Below are positions 8,681 through 13,128 of a DNA stretch of 13,128 nt, in pieces. Origin of the DNA: J051 sp040289295 (GTDB lineage: Bacteria; Armatimonadota; Fimbriimonadia; Fimbriimonadales; ATM1); NCBI GenBank assembly GCA_040289295.1, contig PSLA01000036.1, positions 1 to 13,128 of the forward strand, in the 5' to 3' direction. The translations under genes were made by a program, and so were the position numbers. The number at the start of each line of letters is the position of its first letter. Positions within the stretch are counted from its first letter, which is position 1. Under the pieces are notes generated by a model. That model had not been told where the DNA came from. It saw only the letters and a program-made list of their open reading frames with translations, and searched no databases.

Positions 8681-10011
8681 ACCGGGGCCCTTTGGCGTTC
8701 CAGAGCGTTTATAATAGTAAAGGAAAAAGTGCGCCGCCCAAGGGGAAACAATGGGATGAGCCGACAGATGAGGAAGCTGATCCTGCTTGCGAACGCGACC
8801 GCAGTCGTCGTGGTCGCTGGATTAGTAACCCCGGCAGCAACGATGGAACCAGAATTCGTTGTTGACGTCGGCGGAGCCATCTATCCACTACGATGGGGAG
8901 AGGTCGACCCCGTTTCCGCTGACCTTGTCGCACCCTACCCTCGCTGGCGTAACTTTTGGGCGGTGTGCTTCAAAGTTGGCAGCCGCGTCGGCATTCGCAT
9001 GCACTGGGAGCCGGGAGAGACTCCGTGCGCATGGCTCGTCACCCGCTCGAAGTTGCAGAGCAAACTAACCACCGAAACCTACTTGACTGAATTGGCCTGT
9101 GATCTCCCTGGGGGGCATGGTATTCACGAGCCGGACGATGTGCACTGGTTTCCTTCCAATGTGCCGGACTTTGTCGAGTACGCCGAACTGATCGGCGACG
9201 TTGTCACCTGTGCCCCGATCGGATTCGGCGGCTGGACGGCGCGAACCACTGAGGTGTTCGTCGTGCTGGACGAACCGAAGGCGCCGATGGATCCCGCGTG
9301 GGTCACTTTCCTGAGGTACTCCTGCAAATGGGCGCGGTACCGCCCGGACGAGCATCACCAGTCCCAGTGGGACGCTGAGACGAGGACGGTGGAGGACCTG
9401 ACCAAGCGTGAGACCCTGGGCCTGTTCTTCCAGAGGCCCGGTATGGCATATGCGGTGCGCAGCACGAGAACGCAGTGGCTCGGGGGCACGGGCACCTTCT
9501 ATCTGAAGGCTCTACTCGACCGGTGGGAAGCGGGCTCCTGGGTCCCGGGCAACTGCGTCGATGCGGCGGTGATGACCCTTCTCGCCAACTGCAGCACGGG
9601 TGTTGACTTCATGGCAAGGGGGTTGACCGGCGACCTCGTCTTGGATCCTCAGGGGCCCTACTTTGAGAGCAATCCTCTCTGCGTCATCGGAAGCGATCCG
9701 CTCCTGACGGAGAACTACCACCAGGTGCGGTGGGCATGGCATCAGGTGGCGACGCACGTGGGCGAGCCGTTCAGCGCGGGCGCGCGTGTGTGGGACGCCA
9801 CGGCGGCCCACTTCTATGACCTCAACGGGATCAGCTACCGCAACCCGCCCGCGCACCATCCGTCGTCCGGGCAGTACTGGCTGATGCGCGACTATTGGCA
9901 AAAACCGGACGGCGCCGGACGCGTCTTGGGCGTCGTTTACTGGCCTCCGCAGGGTGAGGGCACGCCACGCCCTTACGACTTAGACATAGGGTTCGGACCT
10001 GATTGGAAACC
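8681..10011 (+). repeat. Long direct repeat, copy 1 (promoter plus most of gene A1)
   Basis: This 1331-bp segment recurs at 11230-12542, offset 2549 bp. I see only three substitutions (8726, 8727 and 8730, all transitions between the -10 box and the ribosome site) and one 18-bp segment (about 9978-9995) absent from copy 2. Identity starts sharply at ACCGGGGCCC and ends sharply after GATTGGAAACC, inside the C-terminus of the gene. Confidence 0.95.
8710..8715 (+). promoter_or_regulatory. -10 element upstream of gene A1
   Basis: A perfect TATAAT, 40 bp before the A1 start codon and within the duplicated segment. No good -35 hexamer is present at 16-18 bp, so an activator or a non-standard contact may be needed. 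The expected start near 8722 gives a leader of about 34 nt. Confidence 0.6.
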
Positions 10012-10057
10012 GAGACTGTCTACGGCCCCGTGGACACCTACGGATGAGCGGGGATGA
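8756..10057 (+). CDS. Gene A1: secreted transglutaminase-like protein
   Basis: A 433-residue protein with a signal peptide: basic MSRQMRK, hydrophobic LILLANATAVVVVAGLV, then TPAAT with likely cleavage near residue 28. The C-terminal half fits a transglutaminase-like cysteine fold: GNCVDAAVMTLLANC with C267, WAWHQVATH with H329, and ARVWDATAAHFYD with D347, in the order and spacing of a Cys-His-Asp triad. The N-terminal half (30-200) is unrecognised, with several Cys residues. Peptidase or cross-linking activity is inference. The reading frame stays open further upstream, but the start at 8756 gives the signal peptide and has AAGGGG about 10 nt before it. Gene B1 follows after 45 nt, suggesting an operon. 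A2 is a near-identical copy whose C-terminus is shorter. Confidence 0.8.
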   Translation: MSRQMRKLILLANATAVVVVAGLVTPAATMEPEFVVDVGGAIYPLRWGEVDPVSADLVAPYPRWRNFWAVCFKVGSRVGIRMHWEPGETPCAWLVTRSKLQSKLTTETYLTELACDLPGGHGIHEPDDVHWFPSNVPDFVEYAELIGDVVTCAPIGFGGWTARTTEVFVVLDEPKAPMDPAWVTFLRYSCKWARYRPDEHHQSQWDAETRTVEDLTKRETLGLFFQRPGMAYAVRSTRTQWLGGTGTFYLKALLDRWEAGSWVPGNCVDAAVMTLLANCSTGVDFMARGLTGDLVLDPQGPYFESNPLCVIGSDPLLTENYHQVRWAWHQVATHVGEPFSAGARVWDATAAHFYDLNGISYRNPPAHHPSSGQYWLMRDYWQKPDGAGRVLGVVYWPPQGEGTPRPYDLDIGFGPDWKPRLSTAPWTPTDERG

Positions 10058-10102
10058 CATGGACAGGGGGTAACAAACATGTACGTTTGCAAGGTGAAAT
10101 TG

Positions 10103-11218
10103 ATGAAGAATTCGGGTCTTGGCAAGGTTGCGCTTGCGGTGCTCACCCTGTGTTGCGCAGCGGCGGTTGTTGCGGTACTCATTCGCACGGCTGCTCCTGT
10201 AACTTCTTCTTACGGGCCCGCGCGCGAACAGGACAACCGTCTCGGCAGCGCCACGCTTGTGCCGAGTGCTTCCACTCAGCAACGCCAGGAACCGACGGGT
10301 CGTTTGTCTCGGATGATGACGGAGCTTCCACGCCTGCTGCCTCAGGCGGGTGAAGTCCTGGGCGCGGGGCTTGTGTGGAGGGGCTTCGACATACGCCTGG
10401 AACACTACGATGGGAACGGTTCGCTCCCTACCTTCGACGAGGTCCGGGTCGTCGGACATAGTTCCCGGAAAGGAGCATTAACGGTTTACAGGTTGTTCCT
10501 TCGCAAGAGTCCTTCGGTTGCCGAGAATCCTTCGATTGCAGAAAAGTGCGCTTTATGGATGACCTTTACCCAGAGGGTGCTTCCGCCAGAGCCGGGCATT
10601 CCCGAGGGTACCTTCACAGGACTGCCGATCGGCGAGTGGTCGCGATACGACGCTCCTGATCCTAGGCCAGGAACTTCTCCCGCGCGCGAGATGTTGTGTG
10701 CGCTGATTGTGTACGACTCAACGATTGCCCTCTACTCAAGCATAAATTACGAGATCAAAGTCTCTGGCGGCAGGCCAGGCTCCGATCGGATCACAGACGA
10801 GGACCTTCTGATGGCGGAGTATCAGGCGCGGCTCATCTTGTCTGCGGCTCTGCTAGTCGAGAACGACTTCGAATCTATGCGGCGAGGCGAGATGGCCGTG
10901 GGCGCGCTGCGGGTTCCGACCAGGCGCACCGGCGACGGAGTAACGCTGGTGCCGCTGGCGAGGTGGGCCGAGGCAGTGGGGGCAACCGTGGTCAGCGGCG
11001 TACCGGGTCGCGGCATGTTCTCGGGCGGTTTCGTGCCTGTGCTTCCGGACTCGGGCGTATGGACGATCAGCCGTGGGGGTCGAACCGTGGTCGTACCGCT
11101 TGCCGCACGCGCACTGATCGTGGGTTCGGAGCGTGTGAATCTCCCATTCCCCGTTGTCAGGAGCGGAGGCGACGTGTGGATCGCCGTCGAGGGCCTAAGG
11201 CGCGCCCTGTCCGGTTAG
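10103..11218 (+). CDS. Gene B1: membrane-anchored protein with copper amine oxidase N-like domain
   Basis: A 371-residue protein. Residues 8-28 (VALAVLTLCCAAAVVAVLI) form a single N-terminal membrane anchor or uncleaved signal. A low-complexity Ser/Thr/Gln linker follows to about 70. Next comes an unrecognised domain (75-255) with LLPQAGEVLGAGLVW and MTFTQRVLPPEPG, both shared with B2. The C-terminus (267-371) resembles the copper amine oxidase N-terminal (stalk) repeat: VTLVPLARWAEAVGATV, then RTVVVPLAARAL and DVWIAVEGLRRAL. This is usually an extracellular binding or structural module, not an oxidase. Start 10103 is chosen because B2 also begins MK-x-x-hydrophobic at the equivalent place and AAGGTG lies upstream. 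ATG 10079, with AGGGGG 8 nt before it, is a real alternative that adds eight residues. It probably shares a transcript with A1. Confidence 0.8.
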   Translation: MKNSGLGKVALAVLTLCCAAAVVAVLIRTAAPVTSSYGPAREQDNRLGSATLVPSASTQQRQEPTGRLSRMMTELPRLLPQAGEVLGAGLVWRGFDIRLEHYDGNGSLPTFDEVRVVGHSSRKGALTVYRLFLRKSPSVAENPSIAEKCALWMTFTQRVLPPEPGIPEGTFTGLPIGEWSRYDAPDPRPGTSPAREMLCALIVYDSTIALYSSINYEIKVSGGRPGSDRITDEDLLMAEYQARLILSAALLVENDFESMRRGEMAVGALRVPTRRTGDGVTLVPLARWAEAVGATVVSGVPGRGMFSGGFVPVLPDSGVWTISRGGRTVVVPLAARALIVGSERVNLPFPVVRSGGDVWIAVEGLRRALSG

Positions 11219-11229
11219 GTCCGGGCAGT

Positions 11230-12542
11230 ACCGGGGCCCTTTGGCGTTCCAGAGCGTTTATAATAGTAAAGGAAGGAGCGCGCCGCCCAAGGGGAAACAA
11301 TGGGATGAGCCGACAGATGAGGAAGCTGATCCTGCTTGCGAACGCGACCGCAGTCGTCGTGGTCGCTGGATTAGTAACCCCGGCAGCAACGATGGAACCA
11401 GAATTCGTTGTTGACGTCGGCGGAGCCATCTATCCACTACGATGGGGAGAGGTCGACCCCGTTTCCGCTGACCTTGTCGCACCCTACCCTCGCTGGCGTA
11501 ACTTTTGGGCGGTGTGCTTCAAAGTTGGCAGCCGCGTCGGCATTCGCATGCACTGGGAGCCGGGAGAGACTCCGTGCGCATGGCTCGTCACCCGCTCGAA
11601 GTTGCAGAGCAAACTAACCACCGAAACCTACTTGACTGAATTGGCCTGTGATCTCCCTGGGGGGCATGGTATTCACGAGCCGGACGATGTGCACTGGTTT
11701 CCTTCCAATGTGCCGGACTTTGTCGAGTACGCCGAACTGATCGGCGACGTTGTCACCTGTGCCCCGATCGGATTCGGCGGCTGGACGGCGCGAACCACTG
11801 AGGTGTTCGTCGTGCTGGACGAACCGAAGGCGCCGATGGATCCCGCGTGGGTCACTTTCCTGAGGTACTCCTGCAAATGGGCGCGGTACCGCCCGGACGA
11901 GCATCACCAGTCCCAGTGGGACGCTGAGACGAGGACGGTGGAGGACCTGACCAAGCGTGAGACCCTGGGCCTGTTCTTCCAGAGGCCCGGTATGGCATAT
12001 GCGGTGCGCAGCACGAGAACGCAGTGGCTCGGGGGCACGGGCACCTTCTATCTGAAGGCTCTACTCGACCGGTGGGAAGCGGGCTCCTGGGTCCCGGGCA
12101 ACTGCGTCGATGCGGCGGTGATGACCCTTCTCGCCAACTGCAGCACGGGTGTTGACTTCATGGCAAGGGGGTTGACCGGCGACCTCGTCTTGGATCCTCA
12201 GGGGCCCTACTTTGAGAGCAATCCTCTCTGCGTCATCGGAAGCGATCCGCTCCTGACGGAGAACTACCACCAGGTGCGGTGGGCATGGCATCAGGTGGCG
12301 ACGCACGTGGGCGAGCCGTTCAGCGCGGGCGCGCGTGTGTGGGACGCCACGGCGGCCCACTTCTATGACCTCAACGGGATCAGCTACCGCAACCCGCCCG
12401 CGCACCATCCGTCGTCCGGGCAGTACTGGCTGATGCGCGACTATTGGCAAAAACCGGACGGCGCCGGACGCGTCTTGGGCGTCGTTTACTGGCCTCCGCA
12501 GGGTGAGGGCACGCCACGCCCTTACGGACCTGATTGGAAACC
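11230..12542 (+). repeat. Long direct repeat, copy 2 (promoter plus most of gene A2)
   Basis: Second copy of 8681-10011, starting 11 bp after the stop codon of B1. It lacks 18 bp present in copy 1, so it is 1313 bp long. The flanks on both sides are unrelated to those of copy 1 at the DNA level. There are no terminal inverted repeats, target duplications or transposase, so this is not an insertion sequence. Confidence 0.95.
11259..11264 (+). promoter_or_regulatory. -10 element upstream of gene A2
   Basis: TATAAT in the same setting as the one before A1. Three bases between it and the ribosome site differ from copy 1 (GG for AA, C for T), the only leader differences seen. It gives the second module its own promoter, 40 bp after B1 ends. 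Confidence 0.6.
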
Positions 12543-12579
12543 AGTACTGTCCACGTCAGATCATCAACCACCCGGTTGA
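11305..12579 (+). CDS. Gene A2: secreted transglutaminase-like protein, near-identical copy of A1
   Basis: A 424-residue protein. It is identical to A1 over residues 1-407, including the signal peptide and the putative triad C267, H329 and D347. It then lacks six residues (DLDIGF) because of an 18-bp difference and ends in a different tail after GPDWKP (VLSTSDHQPPG versus RLSTAPWTPTDERG in A1). The frame is open far upstream into B1, but that extension is a shadow: the start at 11305 has the same ribosome site and signal peptide as A1, and the promoter lies between. B2 begins 18 nt downstream. The triad and the secretion call are as for A1. Function is inferred from the fold only. Confidence 0.8.
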   Translation: MSRQMRKLILLANATAVVVVAGLVTPAATMEPEFVVDVGGAIYPLRWGEVDPVSADLVAPYPRWRNFWAVCFKVGSRVGIRMHWEPGETPCAWLVTRSKLQSKLTTETYLTELACDLPGGHGIHEPDDVHWFPSNVPDFVEYAELIGDVVTCAPIGFGGWTARTTEVFVVLDEPKAPMDPAWVTFLRYSCKWARYRPDEHHQSQWDAETRTVEDLTKRETLGLFFQRPGMAYAVRSTRTQWLGGTGTFYLKALLDRWEAGSWVPGNCVDAAVMTLLANCSTGVDFMARGLTGDLVLDPQGPYFESNPLCVIGSDPLLTENYHQVRWAWHQVATHVGEPFSAGARVWDATAAHFYDLNGISYRNPPAHHPSSGQYWLMRDYWQKPDGAGRVLGVVYWPPQGEGTPRPYGPDWKPVLSTSDHQPPG

Positions 12580-12597
12580 TGGTGGAGGTAGAGAGCA

Positions 12598-13128
12598 ATG
12601 AAGCGACCGAGCAAGAATACAGTAATGGTTGTGCTCACGGTTTGTGCAATTGCAGCAATTGCCACAGTTGCATGGGGCGTGCTACAGCACAGGATCGGAG
12701 CGACACCGAGCAACCCTGCGGCCTCGAAAGACGGACTGACGAGCGCAGCAGCCTCAGGCGAAGTTCATGAACGACTTGCCGCTGCGCCTGCAGATCCTTT
12801 GCGTCAAGCTCAAAGGCCCGTGAAGCCCCTTGAACGCAAGATAACGGACCTTCGTGGTTTGCTTCCCCAGCCGGGCGAAGTACTGGGCCACGGTCTCGTG
12901 TTCAACAGAATTGACGTCAGACTGGAGCATGTAGAAGCGATCCGTGACGAATTCATTCGGGCAGCGGCGCCTGACCCGAACGCGCCTCTCGACGCTGTCC
13001 GTGCAGTTGGCGCAAGTTTACGCGTCCGCGAAGGCACGGGGTACGTGATATACATCGTCGAAAGCCGCTCGGTAGCGGAAGCCATCGCCACATGCATGAC
13101 CTTTACCCAGAGGGTGCTTCCGCCAGAG
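12598..13128 (+). CDS. Gene B2: divergent paralogue of B1 (truncated by window end)
   Basis: An open frame of 177 codons running off the window. It starts MKRPSKNTVMVVLTVCAIAAIATVAW, with a membrane anchor at about 9-28, then an Ala/Ser-rich linker. A domain matching B1 follows: LLPQPGEVLGHGLVFNRIDV against LLPQAGEVLGAGLVWRGFDI, then SVAEAIATCMTFTQRVLPPE. The start is well supported by GGAGG (12584-12588), 9 nt upstream. The protein is clearly homologous to B1 but strongly diverged, in contrast to the identical A copies. The last 33 bases equal 10559-10591 of B1. A copper amine oxidase N-like C-terminus is expected but lies outside the window. Confidence 0.82.
   Translation, partial: MKRPSKNTVMVVLTVCAIAAIATVAWGVLQHRIGATPSNPAASKDGLTSAAASGEVHERLAAAPADPLRQAQRPVKPLERKITDLRGLLPQPGEVLGHGLVFNRIDVRLEHVEAIRDEFIRAAAPDPNAPLDAVRAVGASLRVREGTGYVIYIVESRSVAEAIATCMTFTQRVLPPE

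Noticed and set aside
8751..8759. ATGGGATGA just before gene A1, a minimal two-codon open frame overlapping the start
   Set aside because: It appears in both copies only because they are duplicates, so it gives no independent evidence of function.
10696..11304. In-frame upstream extension of gene A2 through B1
   Set aside because: It overlaps B1 in another frame, reads as low-quality Arg-rich sequence, and is absent from A1. The signal peptide, promoter and ribosome site all place the start at 11305.
8681..12542. The duplicated segment as an insertion sequence or transposon
   Set aside because: There is no transposase, terminal inverted repeat or target duplication, and the repeat ends inside a coding sequence.

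Overview
The window carries a complete type II-C CRISPR-Cas effector and adaptation operon with its tracrRNA, a free-standing 23S rRNA transcription unit, and a tandemly repeated two-gene module of exported or membrane proteins. The DNA is bacterial and fairly GC-rich. The 23S gene has its own promoter and leader, with no 16S or tRNA upstream and no recognisable 5S just after it. Unlinked rRNA genes of this kind are known from several phyla (Deinococcus-Thermus, Planctomycetes, Chloroflexi and others). I cannot assign the organism from the sequence alone.

Layout. 1-77: the cas-proximal end of a CRISPR array, with the tail of a spacer, one repeat starting at 19 and a degenerate inverted half-repeat. 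109-4671 (minus strand): cas9, cas1 and cas2, tightly packed; with no csn2 or cas4 this is subtype II-C. 4686-4847 (plus strand): a sigma70-type promoter and a tracrRNA whose anti-repeat pairs over 31 nt with the repeat at 19-49, followed by a nexus-like hairpin with a GAAA loop, a hairpin plus TTTT, and a further GC-rich hairpin. 5100-5453: a 117-residue protein of unknown function with a Cys/His-rich tail. 5509-8588: rRNA promoter, boxB/boxA-like leader, long processing stem and a 23S rRNA of about 2.9 kb. 8681-13128: module A1-B1-A2-B2. A is a secreted transglutaminase-like protein, B a membrane-anchored protein whose complete copy ends in a copper amine oxidase N-terminal-like (stalk) domain.

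How it works together. The repeat strand that pairs with the anti-repeat is the plus strand, so the array is read towards cas2, against the cas genes. The tracrRNA is read divergently from cas9, and its -35 box lies just outside the cas9 ribosome binding site. The tracrRNA also contains an internal copy of part of the repeat that can occupy its own anti-repeat, which suggests a two-state fold. In the A/B module, A1 and A2 look identical in DNA except for a few bases in the leader and one 18-bp in-frame indel, while B1 and B2 are strongly divergent until DNA identity resumes in the last 33 bases of the window. That pattern suggests recent recombination or gene conversion.
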